Of a stretch of 33,602 nucleotides of DNA, positions 14,407-22,420 are shown piece by piece. The notes under the pieces were generated by a model. The model was not told the origin of the DNA, made no database searches, and saw only the letters and a program-made list of their open reading frames with translations. This DNA is from Hyphomicrobiales bacterium (GTDB lineage: Bacteria; Pseudomonadota; Alphaproteobacteria; Rhizobiales; Methyloligellaceae). The stretch spans positions 1-33,602 of the forward strand of contig JAJFHP010000013.1 of assembly GCA_021775555.1 (NCBI GenBank), written 5' to 3'. The translations under genes and the position numbers were made by a program. The first letter of the stretch is position 1. Each line of letters begins with the position of its first letter.

Positions 14407-15359
14407 CAGAGGCTTTCGACGTGAGCGATCATGCGCTGGCGCGTCCTGGCATCGGGCAGCCGGCCAGTGAGCGCCCCCATATTCTCATCCATGTGGTCTA
14501 CCCTCGACGTGGCGGGGATGGCGCAGGTCACGGCAGGATGCGAGACGATGAACTTCAAAAAGAACTGCGACCAGTTGGCGCAATCAAATTCACCGGCCCA
14601 TTCGGGCAGCGGGTGGCGCTTGAACAGATCGAACAGCTGTCCGCGGCGGAACGGGCGGTTGATGATCACGGCGAGCCCCTTGTCCGCCGCCAGTGGCAGA
14701 AGCCGCTTCTCCGCCTCGCGGTCGAGGATGTTGTAGGTGAATTGCACGAAGTCGAGCGGCTGCGATTTTATCACCGCCTCGAGATCGTTGTGCCGTCTGC
14801 CATGAGAGGTGGTCATACCGATATATCGCACACGCTTTTGAGCCTTCCACTCTTTAAGCGTCTCCATATGCGCCTCCCAATCGAGAAGATTGTGGATTTG
14901 CAGCAAATCGAAACGTTCCTCGCCCCACAGCTTTTCGGAAGTCTTCATCTGCCGGATGCCCATGGCTTGCGCCACGGTCCACACCTTGGTCGCGGAGAAC
15001 AGCTTCTGGTCGTTGGCGATGCGTTCAAGGCAGTAACCGATGACCTCTTCCGAGGAGCCGTACATGGGAGAGGAATCCACCATGCCGCCGCCATGATCAA
15101 AAAAGCTCTGCAGCACCTTCACCCGCGCATCGCGCAGCTTCTTGCTCGCACCGACATTGAGGGTGATCCACGAACCCATGCCGACCACTGGAATGCGTTC
15201 GCCGGTGGCGGGAATGGCCCGGGTGAGCAGGGATGATGGCTGTGCCAGCGCCAGTCCCGGCGCCAGCCGCGCGGTGGCAGCGACCGCACCTGCAGTGGCG
15301 ATGCCGTTCAGTACGGTTCGGCGGGTCAGTGCTGAAATAAATCCTTTAGTCTCACTCAT
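14406..15359 (-). CDS. Tat-exported aldo/keto reductase
   Basis: This is an NAD(P)H-dependent aldo/keto reductase of 317 residues with a twin-arginine signal. The N-terminus contains LTRRTVLNGIATAG at about 11-24, followed by a hydrophobic stretch ending near LALA-QP, so the enzyme is probably folded in the cytoplasm and exported. The catalytic tetrad is complete: D95 and Y100 in GMVDSSPMYGSS, K125 in FSATKVW and H156 in LLQIHNLL. The family is usually cytosolic, and export is unusual because NAD(P)H is scarce in the periplasm. The gene precedes DUF6064 with a one-base overlap. A TATAAT hexamer lies just before the start codon on the minus strand, so the transcript may be nearly leaderless. 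Confidence 0.9.
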   Translation of the reverse strand: MSETKGFISALTRRTVLNGIATAGAVAATARLAPGLALAQPSSLLTRAIPATGERIPVVGMGSWITLNVGASKKLRDARVKVLQSFFDHGGGMVDSSPMYGSSEEVIGYCLERIANDQKLFSATKVWTVAQAMGIRQMKTSEKLWGEERFDLLQIHNLLDWEAHMETLKEWKAQKRVRYIGMTTSHGRRHNDLEAVIKSQPLDFVQFTYNILDREAEKRLLPLAADKGLAVIINRPFRRGQLFDLFKRHPLPEWAGEFDCANWSQFFLKFIVSHPAVTCAIPATSRVDHMDENMGALTGRLPDARTRQRMIAHVESL

Positions 15360-15368
15360 GGCTCAATC

Positions 15369-15374
15369 ATTATA
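15369..15374 (-). promoter_or_regulatory. Candidate -10 element of the aldo/keto reductase gene
   Basis: On the minus strand TATAAT ends nine bases before the ATG at 15359. A promoter using it would start transcription very close to the start codon. No good -35 hexamer is seen at the expected spacing, and no ribosome binding site is evident. Confidence 0.3.
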
Positions 15375-15451
15375 GCAGGACTGCCTCAAACCTGTGAGCG
15401 CACCAACTCCCCCCTTGCCCCTCCTCCCATAACCCACTAGCTCTTTGGCCC

Positions 15452-16375
15452 ATGGACTGGACGGGCGGGCCGCCACTGGCGAAATCGTTTAATGACTGGT
15501 GGCAGGGGCTCTCCGCCGCCAGCCGCGGGATCATTCTGATGGTGGTGTCCACCATGGGGTTTTCCATCATGCACACCGCCGTGCGCTATCTCTCGGCAGA
15601 GCTGCACCCGCTGCAAATCGTCTTCTTCCGCAACCTGTTCGGCATGATCGTGTTTCTGCCGCTGGTGCTGCGCAGCGGCTTCGGCTTCATGGCGACAAAA
15701 CGCTTGCCCATGCACCTGACGCGCGCCGGGCTGAACGTGCTGGCCATGTCCGCCTTCTTCATGGCGCTGGCCATCACGCCACTGGCGCGGGTCAACGCGC
15801 TGGCCTTTACGGCACCCCTGTTTACTGCCGTGCTTACAGTCCTGCTGCTGGGAGAACGGTTTCACATGCGGCGCTGGGCGGCGATTTTTTTCGGGTTTAT
15901 CGGCGCGATGGTCATCCTGCGCCCCGGCGTCTCAACCATCGATCTCGGCTCCTGGCTGACACTTCTGTCCGCCTTCATCTGGGGGCTGACCATGATCGCG
16001 ATCCGCTCCCTGGGGCGGACAGAATCAAGCCTGACCATCACCGGCTACATGATCACATTCCTCTCGCTCTTCTCGCTTGGCCCCGCGCTTTACGTATGGC
16101 AATGGCCGGCTGGGAATGCCTGGCTGGTGCTGATCCTCATCGGGATTTCTGGTACGCTGGCGCAGATCCTGCTGGCGGAATCCCTCAAAACCGCAGAGAC
16201 CACGGTCGTGCTGCCGTTTGATTTCCTGAAAGTCGTCTGGGCGTCCATGCTGGGCTTCATGCTGTTTACCGAGGTGCCGACGCTCTACACGTGGATTGGC
16301 GCGACGATCATTTTCACCAGCAGCTTCTATGTCGCCTACCGGGAGCGGCAGCTGGGACAGCGTAGGGAGGATTAG
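15452..16375 (+). CDS. EamA-type DMT superfamily permease
   Basis: This is a second member of the drug/metabolite transporter superfamily, 307 residues, with ten predicted helices in two EamA repeats. Landmarks are IVFFRNLFGMIVFLPLVL in helix 2, ARVNALAFTAPLFTAVLTVL before helix 4, and the second repeat from about residue 165. It starts with a short hydrophilic stretch, MDWTGGPPLAKSFNDWWQG. No clear ribosome binding site precedes the ATG at 15452. The gene stands alone and ends before a long perfect hairpin. It has only family-level resemblance to the DMT permease at 2432-3322. The substrate is unknown. Confidence 0.88.
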   Translation: MDWTGGPPLAKSFNDWWQGLSAASRGIILMVVSTMGFSIMHTAVRYLSAELHPLQIVFFRNLFGMIVFLPLVLRSGFGFMATKRLPMHLTRAGLNVLAMSAFFMALAITPLARVNALAFTAPLFTAVLTVLLLGERFHMRRWAAIFFGFIGAMVILRPGVSTIDLGSWLTLLSAFIWGLTMIAIRSLGRTESSLTITGYMITFLSLFSLGPALYVWQWPAGNAWLVLILIGISGTLAQILLAESLKTAETTVVLPFDFLKVVWASMLGFMLFTEVPTLYTWIGATIIFTSSFYVAYRERQLGQRRED

Positions 16376-16395
16376 GGGCTTTCAAAGATTGCCAA

Positions 16396-16468
16396 GCCAC
16401 CCGCTCCCCCTTGCCCAACCACCCGATAAGGTACCCTTGGGGTGGTTGGGCAAGGGGGAGCGGGTGGC
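16396..16468. repeat. Long perfect hairpin between convergent genes
   Basis: Arms 16396-16424 and 16440-16468 are perfect reverse complements over 29 bp with a 15-base loop, itself centred on the palindrome GGTACC. The arms are very C/G-rich. A degenerate single arm, CTCCCCCCTTGCCCCTCCTC, occurs near 15408-15427 on the other side of the DMT permease gene. The element could be a bidirectional transcription stop or a mobile palindromic repeat. Confidence 0.85.
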
Positions 16469-16485
16469 CTGGTACACTGGAAAAT

Positions 16486-16974
16486 TCAAGCGCCAAAGCC
16501 TTCTCGCTTGAGGCGCGAGACCGCCAGATCAAGCGCTGAGAGAAAATCCGAACGGTCGCGTTTTGAAAATGGTTTCGGCCCACCAGTGATCTCGCCGGCC
16601 GAACGCAGATCATCCATCAGGTTGCGCGTGGCCAGCGCCATCCCCATGGACCCCTCGTCAAACGCCTTGCCCTTGGAAGAGAGCACGCTCGCCCCTGCCT
16701 TGAAGCAACGGCTCGCTAGCGGCACATCGGCGGTGATGACGATATCACCTGCTCCCACGCGCTCCGCGATCCAGTCATCGGCAATATCCGGCCCCTCTTC
16801 AACCACGACCCGCTCGATCATTTCCGTGCGCGGCACATTCATGTAGCTGTTGGAAACAACGTAGGTCTTGAGGCCGTAGCGGGCAGCGACCTTGTAAGCC
16901 TCGTCCTTCACCGGGCAGGCATCGGCATCGATATAGATGGTGATGAGTTTGGCAACTCCCGGCGTTTCGCTCAA
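16486..16974 (-). CDS. YaiI/YqxD (UPF0178/DUF188) family protein
   Basis: The protein has 162 residues and belongs to the YaiI/YqxD family of PIN-like, probably metal-dependent proteins of unknown cellular role. The signature [20 protein letters not shown] opens the domain, and a second acidic segment, [17 protein letters not shown], follows near residues 74-90. [20 protein letters not shown] near the C-terminus is also diagnostic. The start appears to be TTG (16974), four bases after the hemH stop, with a GGTGGG tract nine bases upstream. No ATG exists before the conserved core. It is likely co-transcribed with ferrochelatase. Confidence 0.9.
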   Translation of the reverse strand: MSETPGVAKLITIYIDADACPVKDEAYKVAARYGLKTYVVSNSYMNVPRTEMIERVVVEEGPDIADDWIAERVGAGDIVITADVPLASRCFKAGASVLSSKGKAFDEGSMGMALATRNLMDDLRSAGEITGGPKPFSKRDRSDFLSALDLAVSRLKREGFGA

Positions 16975-16978
16975 CGGA

Positions 16979-18040
16979 CTAAACCCACCCCTTCAGTTCC
17001 CTCTCAACAACGCTCTGAATGACCTTCATGCCTTCAGCTGAATCGTTCAGACAGGGGATCGCTGCAAAATTCTCGCCCCCAGCCTCCTTGAAAATATCTC
17101 CATTCTCCACGGCGATCTCCTCCAGTGTTTCAACGCAGTCGGCAGCAAAGCCCGGCGTGACGATGGCGAGGTTCTTCACACCGTCCTGCGCCAGCGCTTC
17201 CACGGTCTTGTCCGTATAAGGCTGGAGCCATTCCGCCTTGCCAAAGCGCGATTGAAACGTCAGACGCAGAAAGTCCTCGCTCCACCCAAGCTTTTCCCGC
17301 AGCAACCGCGTGGTCCTGGCGCAATGGCAATGATAGGGGTCGCCCTTGTCGAAATACTCTTTCGGCAGCCCATGGAACGAGGCAAGGATCACGTCGGGTT
17401 TCCATTTCAGTTTCCCGACCTCCCGCTTGAGAGATTTTGCCAGCGCGTCGATATACGCGGGATCATCATGATAGGGCGGCACGGTGCGAATGGCCGGCTG
17501 CCAGCGCATTTGCTTGAGCGCATCAAACGCCTTGTCATAGGCAGTCGCCGTGGTGGCGGCGGCATATTGCGGGTAGAGCGCGAACAGCAAAATGCGGTCG
17601 CAACCCTGCTCCTTCAGCGCTTCGATGCGGCTCTTCGTCGAGGGACTGCCATAGCGCATTCCCCAGTCGACGACGATTTGGCTTTTGCCTTTAAGCGCCT
17701 TGGACAGTTTCTCCGCCTGCGCGCGCGAGATGGTACGCAGGGGAGACTCGTCATGTGTCTCGTTCCAGATCGACCGGTAAGCTTCGCCCGAGGAAAAGGG
17801 CCGCTTCAGTAATATTGGCCCGTTGAGGATGAACCACCATAAAACCGGGTTCACCTCTATCACCCGCCGATCGGAGAGGAACTCTTTCAGGTAGCGCCGC
17901 ATGGACCAGTAATCCGTGCCATCGGGCGTGCCCAGGTTCAACAGCAGAACGCCAATCTTGCCGATGGCCGGTTGCGGATGCCCCTCGGGCGTATGGCGGG
18001 AGTCGGGGAGGAATTTTAGCCCGCTTCGCAGCTTGGTCAT
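16979..18040 (-). CDS. hemH: Ferrochelatase
   Basis: Ferrochelatase inserts Fe(II) into protoporphyrin IX, the last step of protohaem synthesis, at the inner membrane or in the cytosol. The ATG at 18040 gives 353 residues, the family's usual length, with GAAGG eight bases upstream; the upstream extension to 18145 is unlike the family. The start of the fold is [20 protein letters not shown]. The catalytic His is at about residue 223 in [20 protein letters not shown]. The conserved acidic residue is E304 in [13 protein letters not shown]. The Cys in YHCHC is typical of proteobacterial enzymes. The adjacent yaiI-type gene follows directly. No other haem genes are in the window. Confidence 0.95.
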   Translation of the reverse strand: MTKLRSGLKFLPDSRHTPEGHPQPAIGKIGVLLLNLGTPDGTDYWSMRRYLKEFLSDRRVIEVNPVLWWFILNGPILLKRPFSSGEAYRSIWNETHDESPLRTISRAQAEKLSKALKGKSQIVVDWGMRYGSPSTKSRIEALKEQGCDRILLFALYPQYAAATTATAYDKAFDALKQMRWQPAIRTVPPYHDDPAYIDALAKSLKREVGKLKWKPDVILASFHGLPKEYFDKGDPYHCHCARTTRLLREKLGWSEDFLRLTFQSRFGKAEWLQPYTDKTVEALAQDGVKNLAIVTPGFAADCVETLEEIAVENGDIFKEAGGENFAAIPCLNDSAEGMKVIQSVVERELKGWV

Positions 18041-18230
18041 GATACGTGCCTTCGGGTTTTCCTGTAACGCTTCATAGCGCCCATTTGATAATGCATTCCC
18101 CGCTTTTACCCAAGGGCGTGAAACAAACGCCACATCCAAAACCACGATTGCGGAGTTTGGCGGTCACCTGCAAACCCGGAGAGATTGTTTTGTTTGTCCG
18201 CACTCTTGTGTCCAATTGCAAAACCCGCCA

Positions 18231-19514
18231 ATGCTAGCCCCCATGCTGCTTATGCTTCAAAGCCTGTGTGGACTTGTGCTGATACCGCTGCTTGCATGGG
18301 CGCTGTCAGAAGACCGGCGCGAGATCGGTGCACGCGACGCCCTGCGCGTGGTTATGGCCGGGCTGGCATTACAGGCCGCGATCGCGGCCCTGCTTCTAGG
18401 TATTCCCGCTTCGCGCATGGCGTTTGATCTGTTGGGCCGGGCCGTTGCGGCCCTGCAAGCGGCCACCATGGAAGGCATGAAGCTGGTGTTCGGCTATCTC
18501 GGCGGCGGGCCGGCTCCGTTCGATGTGATGAATCCGCAAAACAGCTTCATCCTGGCGTTCCAGGCCTTACCCCTGATCCTAGTGATGGCCGTACTGTCCC
18601 GACTGCTTTATCATTGGGGCATCCTGCAACGCGTAGTCGCGGGCTTCACCTGGGCATTACAGAAGACGCTGAATGTCAGCGGACCAGTCGGTACCTCGAC
18701 GGCCGCCAATATATTCGTCGGCATGGTCGATGCGCCGCTGCTGATCCGGCCCTACCTGGCTTCCATGTCGCGCGGTGCGCTGTTCGCGACCATGACCGCG
18801 GGAATGGCCACGGTGGCGGGAACGGTACTCGCGCTCTACGCCTTGCTCCTGGCGGAGGCATTGCCGGGTGCTGCCGGTCACCTCATTGCCGCATCCGTCA
18901 TGAGCGCACCGGCGGCCTTGATGATTGCGCGGTTGATGGTACCGGAGGGTTTCGCGGAAGGGCCAGAGACAGCCGACATCCAGATTTCCGATGCACCGCA
19001 CAGCAGCATGGACGCCGTTGCCCAGGGTACCATCGATGGCTTGCGAATACTCGCTTACGTCGTCTCCATGCTGGTTGTCATGGTTTCACTTGTGGCGCTT
19101 GCAAACATGATCCTGGGGGCTGTGAGCGAGCCCTTCGGCTGGCAAATAACCGTGCAGCAGGTGATAGGGTGGGCGTTCGCACCTCTTGCGTGGATCATCG
19201 GAATTCCTCTGGCGGAGGTCGGTACCGCAGGCGCACTACTCGGCATTAAAACGGTCCTCAACGAGCTGCTGGCTTATATCGAAATGTCCAAACTCGACGC
19301 GGATGCCTTATCGCCACGCAGCAGGCTGATCATGACCTATGCCCTTTGCGGTTTCGCCAATCTGGGCTCGCTCGGCATCATGATCGCGGGGCTGGTCGCC
19401 ATGGCGCCCGAACGCCGTTCGGAGATCGTCTCTCTGGGACCCAAAACCATTGTCTCCGGCACCCTGGCGACGCTCCTCACCGGCGCAGTTGTCGGCGCCA
19501 TGACACCAGGATAA
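18231..19514 (+). CDS. CNT-family (NupC-like) nucleoside transporter
   Basis: This is a concentrative nucleoside transporter family protein, expected to import nucleosides with protons or sodium ions. The ATG at 18231 gives 427 residues, preferred to a TTG at 18216; no clear ribosome binding site is visible. The conserved core is FILAFQALPLILVMAVLSRL, then GTSTAANIFVGMVDAPLLIRP and SRGALFATMTAGMATVAGTV. In NupC itself I recall the corresponding segment as GQTEAPLLIKPY, so the Gln-Thr-Glu at the nucleoside-binding hairpin here reads Met-Val-Asp. This suggests altered substrate preference. A later signature, LNELLAYIEMSKL, with the Glu and Asn of the binding site, is present. It is the first gene of a run of three co-directional genes. 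Confidence 0.88.
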   Translation: MLAPMLLMLQSLCGLVLIPLLAWALSEDRREIGARDALRVVMAGLALQAAIAALLLGIPASRMAFDLLGRAVAALQAATMEGMKLVFGYLGGGPAPFDVMNPQNSFILAFQALPLILVMAVLSRLLYHWGILQRVVAGFTWALQKTLNVSGPVGTSTAANIFVGMVDAPLLIRPYLASMSRGALFATMTAGMATVAGTVLALYALLLAEALPGAAGHLIAASVMSAPAALMIARLMVPEGFAEGPETADIQISDAPHSSMDAVAQGTIDGLRILAYVVSMLVVMVSLVALANMILGAVSEPFGWQITVQQVIGWAFAPLAWIIGIPLAEVGTAGALLGIKTVLNELLAYIEMSKLDADALSPRSRLIMTYALCGFANLGSLGIMIAGLVAMAPERRSEIVSLGPKTIVSGTLATLLTGAVVGAMTPG

Positions 19515-19523
19515 GCATCAATC

Positions 19524-20288
19524 ATGGCATGGGACCCATCGCAATATCTCGCTTTTGGCAATGAACGTCTTCAACCCGCGCTCGACCTGCTGGGCCGCAT
19601 TCCACTTGAAGCGCCGCACACGGTAATCGACCTGGGCTGCGGGCCCGGCAATGTAACCAAGACCTTGAAAGGACGCTGGCCCGGCGCGGCCCTGACAGGC
19701 GTCGATGGTTCACCGGAAATGCTGGAGCGCGCCCGCGCGGAAGACCCGGATATTGAATGGGTCGAAGCTGATATGAACGACTGGCGGCCCGAGGCCCAGG
19801 TGGACCTGATCTATTCAAACGCCGCGCTGCACTGGCTCAACAATCATGACGTGCTGTTTCCGCAACTGGTGAAGCACCTTGCTCCGGGCGGATACCTGGC
19901 CGTTCAAATGCCGCGCAACTGGGGTGCAGCATCTCACACCAGCATTACCGAGGCAGTGCATGACGGGCCCTGGCGCAAGATGCTGGAACCCTTGCTTCGT
20001 CCCGCGCCGTCCCATGCCCCGTCTTATTATTACGACCTGCTGGCACCCGAAACGAATACCCTTGCCATCTGGGAAACGGACTATTGCCAGATCCTGGATG
20101 GTGAAAACCCGGTTGCGGAATTCGTGAAGGGCACGCAACTCAAGCGGTTTCTCGATGCACTCGATGAGCCCGTACGTGGCGAATTCGAGAGTGATTACCG
20201 TGCACGCATTCTTGCGGCATATCCCAAGCGCACAGACGGCAAAACCCTGTTCCCCTTTCGCCGTCTTTTTATTCTGGCCGGTGTTTAA
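19524..20288 (+). CDS. tam: Trans-aconitate 2-methyltransferase
   Basis: This is an SAM-dependent methyltransferase of 254 residues, matching Tam, which methylates trans-aconitate, an inhibitory by-product of the citric acid cycle. The N-terminus MAWDPSQYLAFGNERLQPAL is diagnostic. Motif I (TVIDLGCGPGNVT) is near 33-45 and the acidic motif II residue is in TGVDGSPEM. NAALHWLNNHD and the C-terminal FPFRRLFILA also match. It begins ten bases after the CNT gene stop, with AGGA before the ATG, so the genes are probably co-transcribed. No aconitase is nearby. Confidence 0.93.
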   Translation: MAWDPSQYLAFGNERLQPALDLLGRIPLEAPHTVIDLGCGPGNVTKTLKGRWPGAALTGVDGSPEMLERARAEDPDIEWVEADMNDWRPEAQVDLIYSNAALHWLNNHDVLFPQLVKHLAPGGYLAVQMPRNWGAASHTSITEAVHDGPWRKMLEPLLRPAPSHAPSYYYDLLAPETNTLAIWETDYCQILDGENPVAEFVKGTQLKRFLDALDEPVRGEFESDYRARILAAYPKRTDGKTLFPFRRLFILAGV

Positions 20289-20325
20289 TGAGCCGGTGTA
20301 TCGAAACCCGTAAGGTTGCGGACCG

Positions 20326-21177
20326 ATGACCGAAACAAGCTCATCGCGAGCCATATATCGCGGTATGGACAGCAAGACGCTGGATGCCGCCTACAACAAT
20401 AGCGCGGCAGTTTCCGGCAGCGCGGAAATCGTTGCCGGGTGGCGCGAGGAAAGCCAGGATATCCGCGCCCGAACCAATGCGCAGCTCGACATCGCCTATG
20501 GCGAACGCCCCCGCATGACGCTGGATTATTTTCCGTGCGGTGCGGCAAACGCCCCGCTTTTCGCCTTCATTCATGGTGGCTACTGGCAGCGCAACGACAA
20601 GAATGGCTTTTCCATTTTTGCCAAGGGTCCGCTTTCCCACGGGATCGACGTGGCCATGCTCGGCTACACGCTGGCGCCCGAGGCAAGTCTCACAATGATT
20701 GTGCAGGAGATCTCACTCGCTCTCGATCATCTCCTGGAAAACAACAAGGCACTCGGGTTTGATGCGCACCGGCTGTTTGTTGGCGGATGGTCGGCTGGTG
20801 GACATCTGACCGCCATGATGCTTTCCCACCCGGGTGTGAAAGGCGGGCTGGCAATCTCTGGAATTTTTGATCTTGAGCCCATCGCTCTCACTTATCTCAA
20901 CGAGCCGCTGTCTCTAAGCGAAGATGAAATCGAGAAGTTGAGCCCGATGCGATTGATCGAGCCCGGCCTTGCCCCTGTCCGCATCGTCGCGGGCGGTGAT
21001 GAAACCTCGGAGCTGCGGCGACAATCTGAGGATTATGCGGCGTCCGTAAATTCAGCCGGCATGACTGCTTCGCTGCGGATGGCGCACGGACGCAACCACT
21101 TTTCCATGCTGGATGAGTTGAAAGACACCGATGGCGGGCTCACCCGGGATTTAATAGAGCTAATTGGCTCAAACTGA
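20326..21177 (+). CDS. Kynurenine-formamidase-like alpha/beta hydrolase
   Basis: The protein has 283 residues and an alpha/beta hydrolase fold. The oxyanion motif HGGYW is at 83-87, the form typical of arylformamidase/kynurenine formamidase and related esterases. The nucleophile is S156 in GGWSAGGH. The acid is probably D225 in AGGDETSEL and the base H258 in HGRNHFSML. A hydrolysis role on an ester or N-formyl amide is supported; kynurenine metabolism is possible, but no tryptophan dioxygenase or kynureninase gene is here. It starts 37 bp after tam, with AAGG about ten bases before the ATG. It may be the last gene of the CNT-tam unit, though no substrate links the three. Confidence 0.85.
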   Translation: MTETSSSRAIYRGMDSKTLDAAYNNSAAVSGSAEIVAGWREESQDIRARTNAQLDIAYGERPRMTLDYFPCGAANAPLFAFIHGGYWQRNDKNGFSIFAKGPLSHGIDVAMLGYTLAPEASLTMIVQEISLALDHLLENNKALGFDAHRLFVGGWSAGGHLTAMMLSHPGVKGGLAISGIFDLEPIALTYLNEPLSLSEDEIEKLSPMRLIEPGLAPVRIVAGGDETSELRRQSEDYAASVNSAGMTASLRMAHGRNHFSMLDELKDTDGGLTRDLIELIGSN

Positions 21178-21188
21178 ATTTGCAGCAC

Positions 21189-21668
21189 TCACGCAGTTGC
21201 GCTGGTTTTCTTATTGCGGCGTGTTGAAGGGCGGTCCGCAATCTCTTCAGGTCCTTCGGAAATTGGAAATTTCACCGAGCCGTATCTCAAGATAAGTTCT
21301 GCAATCGCCAGCAGAAGAATTGCGGCCGTGATGATGATGACCGTCAGATTAGCATCATGGGTCTTGTTGATGACCTCGATCAGCAGCCGCGTCAGCGCCG
21401 TTATCGCGACATAGATAAGAAACCGCACCGGCAGCCGGTTGGTTTTGAAGTAGATACCAACCATGGCGCCGAGTTCCAGGTAAATGAACAGCAGCAGAAT
21501 ATCGGCAACATTTGCGCGCCCGGCCGCAACCATGTCCAGGAAGGAATGAATGGCGGACCAGACAGTCGCCCCGCCAATGGCAAACAGCGCGAGGAGATGA
21601 AACGACTTGACGAGAATGGTACCGATGACATCGGCACGACCCTCGACACGTTCGAATTTTCTCTCCAT
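21189..21668 (-). CDS. psiE: Phosphate-starvation-inducible PsiE-family membrane protein
   Basis: This 159-residue protein has four predicted membrane helices and matches the PsiE family, first seen as phosphate-starvation-inducible in E. coli; its molecular role is unknown. Landmarks are LLLFIYLELGAMVGIYFKT near 58-76 and VRFLIYVAITALTRLLIEV near 81-99. The C-terminal tail is hydrophilic and basic. AAGGAG lies ten bases before the ATG at 21668. No pho box was recognised upstream; a palindrome TTTCA-CATA-TGAAA lies at 21763-21776. Confidence 0.88.
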   Translation of the reverse strand: MERKFERVEGRADVIGTILVKSFHLLALFAIGGATVWSAIHSFLDMVAAGRANVADILLLFIYLELGAMVGIYFKTNRLPVRFLIYVAITALTRLLIEVINKTHDANLTVIIITAAILLLAIAELILRYGSVKFPISEGPEEIADRPSTRRNKKTSATA

Positions 21669-21762
21669 ATCGCCAGGCTCCTTTAGACCGCATCCTGAAC
21701 AGGCAAGTTATTACCCTATCAGGCCGAGCCTGCAAATATGGCTATTCTAAACACTTTTGATA

Positions 21763-21807
21763 TTTCACATATGAAACGGACGGCAGCCTGAGTATGGCCG
21801 CCGTCCG
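21763..21807. promoter_or_regulatory. Palindrome and hairpin upstream of psiE
   Basis: TTTCA-CATA-TGAAA (21763-21776) is a perfect inverted repeat. It is followed by CGGACGGC (21777-21784) pairing with GCCGTCCG (21800-21807) around a 15-base loop. On the minus strand the larger hairpin lies after the small hypothetical gene and before psiE. It may act as a weak terminator or an operator region; the U-tract is only three bases, so I am not confident. Confidence 0.4.
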
Positions 21808-21897
21808 GTGCATGTCTGCGGCGACAGCAAATGAGCTATACCGCAGATTTTGAAAATGGCCCCCATTGTCAAATGCACAGCAAACAGTGCCGAGAAA

Positions 21898-22194
21898 TCA
21901 GATTTCAGCAACACTCTTTAAAGATGGTCCGCCAGGAGTGCTGGCGTCATCAGATGAATCTCCGGAAACGCCAGGGGCACTGTCCGATTCTCCGTTGCTC
22001 CCGCTGGCGATATCTTGGGCTTCCAATATGGCCATCTGCAGCAGATAAGAAAGGAAGCCAAAGTCAGCCTCATCGGACCTTTTCTGAATTGGGCGAATAT
22101 CATTTAACAACAGCAATGCCAGGTCCATTCTCTCTTCATGAGAAAGGACACCCTTATATTTTGCCGTTTCTAATGTTCCAGGTTTTTTTGTCAT
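21898..22194 (-). CDS. Small hypothetical protein
   Basis: The frame is open from 22479, but the upstream 95 codons cross an AT-rich promoter-like region and look like a chance frame. The ATG at 22194 gives a 98-residue protein starting MTKKPGTLETAKYKGVLSHE. It has a helical core, RMDLALLLLNDIRPIQKRSD, then FGFLSYLLQMAILEAQDIAS, and a Ser/Gly/Asp-rich tail. No signal peptide or membrane helix is clear and I recognise no family. No ribosome binding site is seen. The gene diverges from the AraC regulator. Confidence 0.6.
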   Translation of the reverse strand: MTKKPGTLETAKYKGVLSHEERMDLALLLLNDIRPIQKRSDEADFGFLSYLLQMAILEAQDIASGSNGESDSAPGVSGDSSDDASTPGGPSLKSVAEI

Positions 22195-22420
22195 ACGAAA
22201 GTCTATACTCGATTTTTCATGGTTAATATTTGGCACAACATGCCTTAATTTTATAAATATAAGTATTATTATCTTTTGACCCTGGAAGACAAAAATTTGA
22301 TCCATAGTTTTGAATTTCGGAATTGCCGACCCCATATAAGATTCTAGAGGCAAGCAGGACAGCCTTCTCAGCGGGGGGAGAAACGATATTATAGCTGTAT
22401 CAGGAAATGAAACTTCGCTG
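22195..22420. other. AT-rich divergent promoter region
   Basis: About 225 bp separate the small hypothetical gene from the AraC gene. The left half, to about 22290, is AT-rich, with runs such as TATAAATATAAGTATTATTA. I see no strong palindrome or consensus box. Confidence 0.5.

Noticed and set aside
16314-16613. Frames through the long hairpin (99 residues minus, 71 residues plus)
   Set aside because: Their sequence is produced by the palindrome itself (HPLPLAQPP and WLGKGERVAW are the two arms translated) and overlaps real genes.
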